This document shows, piece after piece, positions 26,555-37,900 of a stretch of 64,000 bases of DNA. The stretch is from Apostichopus japonicus (taxonomy: Eukaryota; Echinodermata; Holothuroidea; Aspidochirotida; Stichopodidae). Location of the stretch: assembly GCF_037975245.1 (NCBI RefSeq), contig NC_092582.1, positions 3,287,001 through 3,351,000 on the forward strand. The letters are read 5' to 3'. The notes beneath the pieces are model-generated. The model had not been told where the DNA came from, ran no database searches, and saw only the letters and a program-made list of their open reading frames with translations. The translations under genes and the position numbers were made by a program. Position 1 is the stretch's first letter, and each line of letters starts with the position of its first letter.

Positions 26555-26700
26555 ATAATGATAATGATGATTATTAATGATAATGATAATAATGATAATA
26601 ATAATAATAATATTATTAATATTATTATTATTATTATCATTTACTCTAACATAGCGCAGAATCCAACAAAAGTTGCTCAATGCGCTTTACAGATGCTGGC
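26555..26700 (-). mobile_element. Truncated LINE/SINE 3' end with triplet microsatellite
   Basis: An (ATT/ATG)n microsatellite at 26555-26640 is followed by CATAGCGCAGAATCC and AATGCGCTTTACAG. Read on the minus strand this is a GTAAAGCGC...GCGCTATG end with its triplet tail. Confidence 0.5.
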
Positions 26701-26994
26701 AAACAGAAATAAATAAAAGGAAAACATCTATATATTACCTAAGTCTAGCAGAGTATTTTTTGAAAACGTTCAAAGCTAGGGCAAATAGTACACTTAAAGC
26801 TAGTATTTATTTGTCGAATATATTTTATTCTGCGATTTGAGTTTTTATATATACTGAGATTATTGTTCATATACGACTGTTTATTTGCTATGCTAGTCCT
26901 GTTGACTCTCCTATTCGGCGACGTGAATTATTGCCACTTTGGCGCTCGTTATGTTTGCCGCTGTAACCGTATCTGTGAATCAGCTGGGACCTTT

Positions 26995-27009
26995 GTATCC
27001 CATAGCAAC
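26995..27009 (+). promoter_or_regulatory. RFX X-box-like site upstream of CFAP77
   Basis: GTATCCCATAGCAAC fits the RFX-factor X-box (GTNRCC, 1-3 nt spacer, RGYAAC) with one mismatch in the left half-site and a perfect right half-site. It lies about 240 bp upstream of a strong candidate donor (TTCTTG|GTAAGTATT at 27251). That donor could end a non-coding first exon of CFAP77. RFX factors are known activators of ciliary genes. The role here is inferred. Confidence 0.4.
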
Positions 27010-27129
27010 ACGTTACTACAGTACGTTACCACAGCAAACAATGACCTCTTGGAAGCGCTAAGATGTTTGTAAACGCCATTTACTAGGCGACGTATATAGC
27101 GTTAGTTGATATTAGTTAGTACAGTCACA

Positions 27130-27250
27130 TGTAATTGTTTGTAGGCTATAAGTACCATATGCTCATTGAACAGAGGGGGACACCACGTTCGGTACTACTA
27201 ACATAACAGTGGAATACATTTGTAAAAATTGGGAAGCTTTCGAATTCTTG
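27130..27250 (+). other. CFAP77: Candidate non-coding first exon of CFAP77
   Basis: A consensus donor (G|GTAAGTATT) occurs at 27250/27251. A plausible acceptor (TTTCTCAATGCAG) ends at 28450, 44 bases before the CFAP77 start codon. Together they suggest a 5' UTR intron of about 1.2 kb. The 5' limit is arbitrary because no transcription start is visible. Confidence 0.3.
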
Positions 27251-28494
27251 GTAAGTATTGTCGTTTTTAACAGTACTTTTGGTGCCCCATGCTACTAAGT
27301 TTTAGAGGAAGCAAATTAACCCTACAGTTATGAGCTATGTTGTTATGTCTCCAATGAACGATGGCAGTAACTTGATCCTTACTTAAGTTAGGCCTGGTCA
27401 CGGTAGAACTTCCTAGGCGACGCCTAAAATTGTAATAATAATATAAGCTTTATGAAAGTTATACAGAGAGACACCACTATATGTATCTTGAAAATGAATT
27501 TCTGTAAAAAAAAAACTAAATAAGTGACACCGAAATATATATTGGGAAAAGGCAGGGACATTGAGGCCAAAGTAGGCCCTATGTTTAATTGAAAACAGTC
27601 CATATACGTGTTTTTCGTCAATGGCCTAATAGTTTTCAAACCATTGGCGAAGTTGGTGTTTAAGTCATGCAAAATGGGCTTGTTTCTTCCTTCATTGGAG
27701 GGGGAGGTGGGGAGTTATGTATTTGAACAATACAATGTTTTTCCACAACTTTTGTTTGTGATGTAAATAATCACTTTTCCATTAGCTTTTTTGTATTTGG
27801 CTTAACAATTAGACTCTGATCAAGCCTTGCGGTTAGTGGATTGACACTTGTGGTGCAGTTGTTTGTGGATTTAACTTTACTAGGTTTTAGCCTTTTAGGA
27901 CACCTAGCTGACCCTAGCAACACAAAATATATCAATAGTGCCAACTGACAACAACTGGTACTTAATCCATCCAAGTGCATGCTTGTTATCAGTTTTATAT
28001 ATGTGACAAGCATGTCAGAAATTAGCTTGAGAAAAAAATTATTTCTGCAGTTTCAGCAGTTGCCTTCATAAACTGTTGCACACTGTAGGACACATTGACT
28101 GCCAGTTGGGAAAATACAATATACTGAGACAACCAGACTGAACTCAATGCAGCTTAAAACTGGCTAAATCTTGATCAGTCCAAGTGGTCACACGGACGTG
28201 TTTAACAATCAAGTTGATTGGGGTCCCATGCAGTTGTGTACTGTGGCCTGCTATAAGTCCATTATCCATTAATGTGAAGCTGTTTACATATATCCTAGAT
28301 TTATGTCTTAAATTTTTAAAAAAATGCAATTTTTTAAAGGTTAACTTTATTGTTGTTGTTGTGGTTTGTGTTATGTTTTCAGAATTTTTCTGGGAGAACT
28401 TTGTGCTCTATAATATTTTCAACTTTTTTTGTTGTCATTTCTCAATGCAGGAAATAGTTTATACCATTACATCGTCTACACACCACAATTAGCC

Positions 28495-31400
28495 ATGACA
28501 TCTTCCTCGCTTGCAGCAAGATATGAAAACACATATGATAATCCTTTGCTCTTTAAGGTGAGTTTATCCTTTGTAGTTTGCTTTTAGCAATAGAACCAGA
28601 ACTGGCAGGATGATTATAATTTGCCTACCATACTACTTCTCTCATTTACTACATCTCTTAAGTGATTTTAATGAAATTCTGTTCATGTGAAAATCACAAA
28701 AGTTTGTAGCTTTCATGTCAAAAATTGATATTATTTTACCTTGTCAAATTTTAATAAATAGGCAGTGCATTAATCCGTCTCACTTTTATGGCTTACATTC
28801 ATTTTGGATGATAAATTAAAATATTAGTGATACAGTATGTATTCAACATACTCCTCCATTGTACAACAATTGTTTTTTTTTTTTGATCCGACAATTTTTT
28901 ATTCTTCTATTCATTCTTTCATGGCATCAGTCTCCTTTCCATCTTGCCATTGTTTGTTCTGTCAAATGTATTCATTGTTCAATCAACCAGCTTAGTCTCT
29001 TTTACTTGTGTCTTGTATCATCAGTCTGTTTTTCATTTTAGTTAGCCTGTGAAGAAGACCCTGCTAAGATTCTCTTAATTTTCCTTACCCACACAGGCAT
29101 TTTGAAGTACTTCAATAAGCTGTTTGTTCGTTTTTCATTTTAGTTAGGCGGTAAAAAAAAACCTGCTAGGATTCTGTTTCTTTTCCTTACCCACACAGGC
29201 ATTTTGAAGTACTAAGATAAGCAGTTTGTAAAGATTTTCTTATTCTGTATGATTACTTCTAAACCTTTATACTTTGAACAGTCAGAATTGGGGAGACCAT
29301 TTCAGAGAGGGTTTACCCTGCCATCTCCAGACTTCACATACGGCAGACCGAATGTAGCCAAGGACGGAGGAGCTGCAGATGCAGTTGCAGGGTGGGTACC
29401 CACGGCTGTCCAGACCATACCAAGAAAGGAGAAACGACCGGATAGAGACTTTATTGCTTTAAATAAGGCCTGTGTTGGTGCAGGGCTTGTATCAGCCCAA
29501 GAACAGTTTGAATACAGAGCTACACACGATGTCAGGAGAAGAGTAACAGATGAAGAGAATAATAAAACTAAACTCAAGCGTATTCCTGCCTCTATGACAT
29601 TTGGTGTATCAACCAGGTAACTTTTATTCTTTGAAGACAATCTCTATTTTGTTTTAAAAAATTTTTTTTCCCTCTCTATTCCATTTTTGGGGAGGGGGGG
29701 GATTATCGATTTGATCATCTATGTGTTTCATTAGCCTTTCTTTATTTTCTACGGTGGTAAAAGAGATTTTATAGGGCTCTACTTTTCAATATTGTGATGA
29801 CAAGAATACTACATATGCTGAGATGTCAAACAGAATTTCAAACTCTGCTCATCCAAATTTAAAGTACTTCTTGGATAATATCAAAATATCTATTTGGATA
29901 GGGTTGGTTTTTTCTTTTTTATGGTAATCTTTGGTGTTCTTAGTGTGAAATAATGACTTTAACTGAGAAAAGCAGTCTCAAGAAATGGACTTTGAACTTT
30001 AATGACCTAGTTTTCGATAGTCATCAATCATAAATCAAGAAACATCTTAGTGATTCCTCTTTTCATGTTGTTTTCTTTCTGCTCCAGGCCGTCCACGCCA
30101 GTATTTGATCTTTTGGAACACAAGTATCAAGATCGTTGGCTTCAAGAAAGAAGAAAATCCGAAATGACAAAACGGGAGAAAATTCAACAAAAGGTGAAGA
30201 TTTAACCGATTTTCCGTATTGATTGAATGTCTGCTTTGAAAGATATATGAGATGCTTTTGTAGTCTGTCAATACAATATTTCTGTGATAAGCCTATTGTT
30301 ATTGTGTTACAATGATTTGAAAGAGATGATAGTGAATGCTCCAGTGTTGTGCTTTTTGATCGAATGATCTAGGCCGTGTAAGAAAGGAAATTTTAAACAA
30401 TAATTGCTGTAATTTGCTTTTTTTACAGGCCATCTGGGATTTTTTGTTTTAATATACATCATAGAAGCTGAGTGACTATTTTGCTATATGGGCAATGGCA
30501 TTTAGAATGTACATTGTCAAGTTTTTTCTCTTTTAATTAGGTGTATGGGAATAAGGTGTATGGGAATAAGGTGTTATGGGAATACGGTGTTATGGGAATA
30601 AGGTATGGAAATAAGGTGTATGGGAAGTAAGGTGTTATGGGAATAAGGTGTTATGGGGAAAAGGTGTGTGGTAATGAGGTGTATGGGAATCAGGTATATG
30701 GGAATAAGGTGTTATGGGAATAAGGTGTATGGGAATAAGGTGTATGGGAACAAGGTATGGAAATAAGGTGTATGGGAATAAGGTGTATGGGAATAAGGTA
30801 TATGGGAATAAGGTATATGGGAATAAGGTGTTATGGGAATAAGGTGTTATGGGAATAAGGTATGGAAATCAGGTGTATGGGAATAAGGTGTATGGGAATA
30901 AGGTATGGAAATAAGGTGTATGGGAATAAGGTGTATGGGAATAAGGTATATGGGAATAAGGTATATGGGAATAAGGTGTATGGGAATAAGGTGTTATGGG
31001 AATAAGGTGTTATGGGAATAAGGTGTGTGGTAATCAGGTGTATGGGAATCAGGTGTATGGGAATAAGGTGTATGGGAATAAGGTGTATGGGAATATGTTG
31101 AAGCACAAGCTCCAAAAAATACTTCTGAAAGCTTTTAGCAAAAATTTTGGTTGATAGATTTTAGCAATTTTTAAGCATGCTAAATTGGCAACTATGCTGA
31201 TGACCCTTAACTAACCATCAAGCCTGGACTTTTCAGTCACATTTATACTGCTTTTCAATACAGGAAGTAAATAATGATTTTTTTTGTTCTCTCTTCCAGC
31301 AAAATCTTAACAAAGGCATTTATGAGACCAGAGCATCTTTGCTTCGTAAACACTGCCCTCCCGTAGACCAACCGCCTCTGTGGCAGATGCCAAAATTCCA

Positions 31401-31533
31401 AAAACAGGGACCACATCTTGAAACCTTCAGATCTATAGACGCCAGGAAGGCTGCCTTCAAGCATCATGCCTCAGACTGCACAGCACGCACTGGTGTATTC
31501 GGTCATGGCACTTACGAAAGTGCAAAGAACTAA
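28495..31533 (+). CDS. CFAP77: Cilia- and flagella-associated protein 77, complete
   Basis: Axonemal protein of motile cilia and sperm flagella; the family is found as a doublet-microtubule-associated protein. Coding exons: 28495-28557, 29282-29616, 30088-30193, 31300-31533, all with GT-AG borders and matching phases, giving 245 residues. The start is the only ATG that fits the donor, and the protein opens MTSSSLAARYENTYDNPLLF. Family landmarks are ELGRPFQRGFTLPSPDFTYG, the DGG turn, ALNKACVGAGLVSAQEQFEY, MTFGVSTRPSTPVFDLLEHK, and the C-terminal block LWQMPKFQKQGPHLETF. The length is slightly below the vertebrate proteins as I recall them, mainly from a shorter N-terminus. The last intron carries a minisatellite. 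A polyadenylation signal lies at 31832. The gene is divergent from CATSPERB, another flagellar gene, and convergent with EFR3. Confidence 0.93.
29025..29230. repeat. Tandem duplication of about 105 bp in CFAP77 intron 1
   Basis: TTTTTCATTTTAGTTAG begins near 29028 and again near 29132. Both copies run to CACACAGGCATTTTGAAGTA. The right-hand copy ends about 55 bp before the exon 2 acceptor. Confidence 0.85.
30541..31095. repeat. 15-17 bp minisatellite in the last CFAP77 intron
   Basis: About 35 copies of GGTGTATGGGAATAA with variants GGTGTTATGGGAATAA and GGTATATGGGAATAA. It ends about 200 bp before the final exon. The minus-strand 94-residue frame (IPIHLIPIHL repeats) is a by-product. Confidence 0.97.
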
Positions 31534-34500
31534 AGCCAGTGACATTTAAGCAGACTACAAAGGGGAAAATATTGGTGCTTTATTGGATTGCATAGTTTGA
31601 GAATGACACTGCAAGAACAGAGAATGGATTTGTTGAGATTAATGTAGAAAATACCTGACAGTTGATATACTCTACAGAAGACAGGACAGACAACAAGATT
31701 AATTTCGCTCTCACCTTGCAACAAACAAATAGTTTTTATTTCTATGCAACAATTAAATCATCAAATATCAAGAGATATTTTTAAAAATTTGTACATGACT
31801 TTGCTGTAGATAAATTAATAAATATGAAACCAATAAAATATTTCACAGCCTTCTTTCATCCTTTTCTTTGTAGTGTTGTTGTAATATGATGAATGTATTA
31901 TTAAACAGATCACAACAGACTGGAGGTAACAGGAACCAAAAAATCAATACGCTTACTGATTCTTTGCCACATTTTACATGAGAACATTTACTGACAAACA
32001 TGCGCACAAGATTTTCAAATTTTATCCACTGTCGACTTCAAGTTTTACTTGGATCTTTACAATGTTCCCATTAGCTTTGAACTCCACAAAGATAAGGAAT
32101 CTTTAATTTCTCTTTCTGAGAACTTCAGTCATTTGATATACTTTAAAACTGAATGTCTTCCAAATGAGATGACCATTAAACTCAAATGTTTCACTAATGG
32201 TATGCAACAGTTGCCTCGATAGATGTAAAAAAATACAAAGTTTTTGAAACATAATGATGCCAGTTGAAATATTTGAAACAATACATCCACCTTTAAATTG
32301 ACCGCATAAATTAAGTGTTTTTAACACTGGTTCTTTCCATGAGACAATGCCATCACTTCCCTCTCTCCTCCTCCCCCCCCCCCACCCCCTCCCCCAGTTC
32401 CCTAATTGCAGTCTCTCCCACCCACCCCAAAAATACAGTCCTGATTTAGTCCAATATCAAAATAAATAATTGTTTGTTCCTTGCTTTCAAGTGCTAACTA
32501 GCTTTAAGCTTAATCTGAATATTATTGCTTTTGGTTCTCCAGCTTTTTCACCATATTTCTTATTCTTAGAACTTTGTCAATTGAAAAGACATTGATTTTG
32601 AAAATCCAATTAATATACACAATATGATATTGTACAACACTATTGCTCATTAAAATAATATTCCACTCTTTAAAAAATTATTTAATATTTTTTTTGTTAA
32701 CCTAACAGGAAGAAACAAATTTTGTTTGATTCCACATTAATGTGAAGAGTTAAATTATGATAAAACATATGAAGTGAATTCCACTGACCTCTTACAAAAC
32801 AAAATACACTTAAAATAGCTACATATACATATATAAAGATAGTAAAGACATAATAGAGATAATTAGTTGCAATATCCATCTCTTTGTTTTCACAAAAATG
32901 AGCAATATATAAATGACGACATTTCAAAAGATACTGATCAAAATTATGTTGTAATGTTATTTATGAAAAGGTGCTTGAGTCTTTGGTCGATAAATTGGTC
33001 ACTAATATTTAAAATGGTTATGTCATCACTTTTGAGTCAAAGCACTGGAATAAGGACAGAGATATGCAAGTGAACTAGGCAGCCTACGTGGTAGTATTAC
33101 AGAGCAGAATGGTCTGAGATAACCAAATTGTTGTTTGCACAACCAAACTTAGTTTGCAGCTCATCAGGCAAATGACTAGTGTTCACATCAAATTTAGATT
33201 TGCTTGTGTAACTAAATACCACCAAGTAGGTAAAACCATAAATTGATATCGCCCTCCATAACTTTGGAGATACTCAAAATAAAACAAAAATAGTGATAGG
33301 CCTTATGATCCACCCAAACGAGAGTTTTACTGGCCCAAAGCTGGTGCTCTATTCATCCAGCCTTCACATCTCTCCTATAAAGTACATATTGGTCATTCTG
33401 GTTTATTTTGCCTCACTTTTTGGGACAACTAATTTGCTGTCTGGAAAACCAAAATGTAAGACCTGGTTATCCCAGGAATCAACCAGAAAACATTCTTAGA
33501 AATTTGCCTTTTATTAGATCTATTGTATTCTAACAAAATGCTTAAAGCTTCTTCTGTAATCATTCACCATTTATTAAATAAGGCATTATTCTTGTAAGTA
33601 ATGATTTTATTTATTAATATTTTGAAGTTTACGTATTTTGAAAATGTAACTCAGTATGAAATTGTAGATAAGTTTTTTTCTTTGCTTCAAATTGCTGAAA
33701 TAGTAGCATAGGATTTTTAACCTATGCCATCAACCCAATAAATAATTTGAGATAAGCACCCTCTAGTCGACTTCAAAGGTAAAACTATACATCCATTGTC
33801 GGACCTACACAAATCTAGTTTCAATTCAGTAGGCATTTTAAGCCTATATACCCCAAATTTTTTACGTATAGAATAATTTGACAATGTTACACACATGTAC
33901 CATGTACTTTAATTTCGCATAGCTAAAACAGTGAGCCAAATCTTGGCACTCTGTTGACACTGAAACGTAACATCAACAATGTCGATGGGGCCACGATCAC
34001 AAGTGCAGGTACTATTCAAAACATATTATTAGTGTCCCCGACTACCTGCGAAACTTTTCATTCGATGTGGACTATTTCGACAGATTACTCTCCACATTGA
34101 AGTGGATTTTTTTTTGTCAAACTGTAATCTTTGATTCTGTTCAAAGCAACACTCAAAATGCATTCCCATTCTTTGAATTATTCTGCATTAACAAGAGAGT
34201 CATCATGAACCAAAACATGTAACACACTGGCAGTTCGTTTCAAATTCCCAGATTGTCTGGGGATTTAACCGCATCTCCACCATGTCATTCCCTTCTGTCG
34301 TAAAAGTAAGCTATATTTCATGCGCGGAAATCTTTTGATGTTTTTATTTCCCAAACAGTATCGACTGATCCAAACAAGCTGCAGTTTGGTCATGAAATGA
34401 TGTGAAATGTGTTTTTTTTCCCTTTCGCAGAGCCCTAAAGTAATATGGACCCAATTATTTTTTAACAATGTTTTCACAGCTTGTTTGTAATGAACTTGGT

Positions 34501-34811
34501 CAAAATACTATTTTATTCCAACGATAACATGATTTTATCATCCTTGGCATCATGTGAATTTGAAAATTCATGTTTGTGTATGAGTGTTACTTGTGGAACA
34601 CCCACTCGAGGGGAGACTACGTACTAATGAACAAGTGTACATTCCTTGGTGTGTTGTGAAAAGACATTTCCAGACAACCTGCTATTAAAGTTGACACAAA
34701 TGATTTTTGCTCCAGCAGTTAGTCAAAAAAGTAAAAAATGGACTAAAATTTAAGAAGAACCTGTATCAGAGAGGGCTCGGACTATCAAAATTTTTTAAAA
34801 ATTGGGTCATT
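31534..34811. other. Convergent 3' region of CFAP77 and EFR3
   Basis: No additional gene recognised. It contains the CFAP77 3' UTR (to about 31860) and presumably the EFR3 3' UTR on the other strand. AATAAA-type signals on the minus strand occur near 33600, but the true EFR3 end cannot be chosen. A C-rich patch lies at 32365-32395. Short frames on both strands look fortuitous. Confidence 0.55.
31832..31837 (+). terminator. CFAP77 polyadenylation signal
   Basis: A canonical AATAAA lies about 300 bases after the CFAP77 stop codon, followed by a T-rich stretch. It is the most likely 3' end signal of that transcript, although other A-rich variants lie just upstream. Confidence 0.55.
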
Positions 34812-34923
34812 TCAATAGACAGTTAGTTCTGGAAATTTCATTTCGTAAGTCGGCACCGACTTAAATTGGAATGGCGACGATGGGTCTGGTCGCAGTGGAC
34901 TTCCAGCTGGTGAGACGGGACTC
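34812..34923 (-). CDS. EFR3: EFR3 terminal coding exon
   Basis: After the acceptor (ATTTTCAG just above 34923) the frame fixed by the previous exon reads RSPVSPAGSPLRPD and ends VPTYEMKFPELTVY at a TGA (complement of 34812-34814). A competing frame that starts at the same acceptor stops earlier, at 34861. It is rejected because only the first frame keeps phase and gives the conserved EFR3 tail. Confidence 0.93.
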
Positions 34924-37900
34924 CTGAAAATAGTAAAACAACAGACTTAAACTCGATTTCTGTAAACTTATATCACTATTACATACAACAACAAAAAAAG
35001 CCCCAAAACAAACTACATTTTTTTCATTTCTTTGAATATATGAATGATGCATGCATACAAAAACATCTGGACGTTGAGATACTTTTTGAATCAGACAGGA
35101 TCATTAACTGCTGCTAAACAGACATTTCATTTGCTGAAAATATCTAGAAGGGCATCTCAGTTTCAGACATTTATTTTAATCTGCTTTTTAATCATAACTC
35201 AGTGCAAGTGTTTAATCCATATTTTGCACTAGTATTCCATAATAAAATATCATAACAATACATTTAGTTAGCGAGACTGGTCCTATCAGAAACTGACATG
35301 TTTCCTATGTTTCTATGAGGTAAATGTTTATAACATGTACAAATGGTATTGTATTGTCATGTGATTTATTGTATTGGATACTGCACATTGTATTGTGATT
35401 TATTGTATTGTAGTGTGTACTGTACTGACCTGTCCATTGCATTACATTGTTTTGTTTCACTGTACTATATTTCAATGTATTGTTTTGTATTGTATTGCAC
35501 TGTGCTCTATTGCAGTACACGGTACTGCATTGTGCTGCATTATGTTATATTGTATTGCACTGTATTATATTTTAATGTATTAATTTGTATTGTACTACAC
35601 TGTGCTGTATTGCAGTACAAAGTATGCATTGTGCTGCATTATGTTACATTGCATTACATTGTATTGCTCTGTATTATATTTTAATGTACTGTTTTGTATT
35701 GCACTGTGCTGTATTGCAGTACAATATATTGATCTGTATTATATTTTAATGTACTGTTTTGTATTGCACTGTGCTGTATTGCAGTACATTATACTGCATT
35801 GTGCTGCATTATGTTACATTTTAATGCATTGTTTTGCACTGTATTATATTTTAATGTAATGTTTTGTATTGCACTGTGCTGTATTGCATTGTGATGCAAT
35901 ATGTTGTATGGTATTACATTGTATTACATTGTATTGCATTGTATTGCACTGTGTTATATTTTAATGTATTGTTTTTTATTGCACTGTGCTGTTTTGTAGT
36001 ACGTTGTACTGCATCGTGCTGCAATATGTTATATGGTATTACATTGTATTGAACTGTATTTATATTCTAGTGTATTGCCTTGTGTTATATAGTATTGTGC
36101 TGTATTCTACAGCATGAAATTGTGCTGCATTGTGTTATATTGTATTATACTATAATGTATCCTATCATCCTTACCTGACAACAGAATCCAAAATAGACTG
36201 CATGGTTTGGTGGAATTTCTTATTCTACAAATAAAGAACAAGGAAAGGAAACATTTAATTAATTTAAGAACTTGAAAGGACCATCATATTGCAAAGAGTT
36301 CTGCTCAATTAGACCAGATTGTCACTGTCAAGACAGTAATAGTGGATTGGGGAAAAGGGGATGAAACCCATTTTTCTTTTTCCAATAGCCATTATTAGTT
36401 CCCATCATAAGCAGAAGGGAGAACAAGTCTCTATAAAGAGCTCAAGGAAAATAAGAAGATTTACACAGAACCTCACTTTCATCTTTTGTAAAGCTTAAAA
36501 AAGCATTCTGAACACTTTGACAATTTCAACAGCAGAACCAACTTGAAAAACAAAATCATTTCATTCATTCAGCACTTAATGAGACGAGAGGTTCTTGTAA
36601 CCCAGGGGTGGGCAACCTTTTTGAATGAATGGGCCAGATATAAGGAGTGAAAAATTGACTGGGCCGCACCTAACCAACGACCAGCTGTTGATTTCAAACC
36701 TTTGATTCCGAGGACTTTCAAGCAATTGCTGTGTGTACTTAATCTGTATTCACAAAAACATATTGTCAATACAGTACAGTTGATCATTAATGGGGATAAT
36801 AGGCCTACCTGACAGCATCATTAGTGCCGATAAATTCTAAGCAGCTAGCTCGTTTTTTGTGATGATGTAAAATAGATTTATTTTTTAAAGTTTTCTTGAG
36901 ACATCTCACAGGCCGCAAAAAAATCCCCACGCGGGATTGTTAATTCTGCATGTGGCCCGCGGGCCGTAGGTTGCCCACCCCTGTTGTAACCACATAATCT
37001 ACTAATAACTTGCTGTAATTGGAGAACAATGACCTCTATTGTGCCTACCCAGAGAAGCTGAAGAAGAAAAACACAAAATTACGAAACCGAAATTGCACAC
37101 TACTGTTTATTCTCATTAATTCATTTGTACTTACTCTTAGATCAGCTTCTGTTGCTAACTGCTCCAGGGTTGACGTCTGGAATTTCTCTCTTATTCTCTG
37201 TTTCTTCATCCTATCTTCATCTGCTGAAGACATGTTACGTCCGTCTATCACCGTGATGGACTGAGCGTTTTTGAACGAAGAAAACGTGATCTCCTCGGTT
37301 GGAACTTTCTGCTCGATAGAAAAGAAAAGCATAAAAGTTGACGAGAATCCATACAATGTCAAACCTTCCAACTGACAGAAGAATTTTTTCTCTTCTGTAT
37401 GGTGATAGGGCCTTTCAATATTTGTGCACCATGCATTTGGAATGCCCTGCCACCCCGGCACTTCGTCTTTTACCCACCTTGGATTGTTTCAAGTCCCAAC
37501 TTAAAACTCATCATTTTTATAACATTCTTTAATCACTGATCTTTATTTGTCTTAAACTTGTTTATTTTATTGATTGATTGATTTGATTTTCTGACTTTAC
37601 TTTGGCTACTTTATAACCTTTCATCTTGTATATTACATTTTTACTTCTTAAGATTTTACAATAGTCCATGTTAAGTGCTTTGGATATTATTTTATGTAAA
37701 GCGCTATATAAATACATATATTATCATCATTATTATTATTCTCTTCTGTATGAGAAAATGTCAATTCAACCAAATCACTACGGTTAAAGAATGGCAAAAA
37801 TACAGATACAATATTTCATAGGTTTGTAACCAAAGCACAAATTTCTGTCAAACCATAAGCTGTTTAATTTATTTATCTAAGGACACAAACCCAATGCATA

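Larger units (their letters stand above)
25383..28494. other. Spacer between divergent CATSPERB and CFAP77
   Basis: About 3.1 kb with no recognisable protein gene. It holds a truncated retroelement end (26555-26700), an X-box-like site (26995), a candidate non-coding exon end (27250) and slightly higher GC than flanks near 25400-25480, which may be the CATSPERB promoter side. The 99-residue plus-strand frame at 25460 resembles no family I know. Confidence 0.5.

Noticed and set aside
29302-29640. Minus-strand 112-residue frame
   Set aside because: Antisense shadow of CFAP77 exon 2.
30831-31115. Minus-strand 94-residue IPIHL/FPYTL repeat protein
   Set aside because: By-product of the 15-bp minisatellite in a CFAP77 intron.
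35343-36052. Cys/Tyr/Leu-rich plus-strand frames
   Set aside because: By-products of the TGTATTG array; no splice structure or family match.
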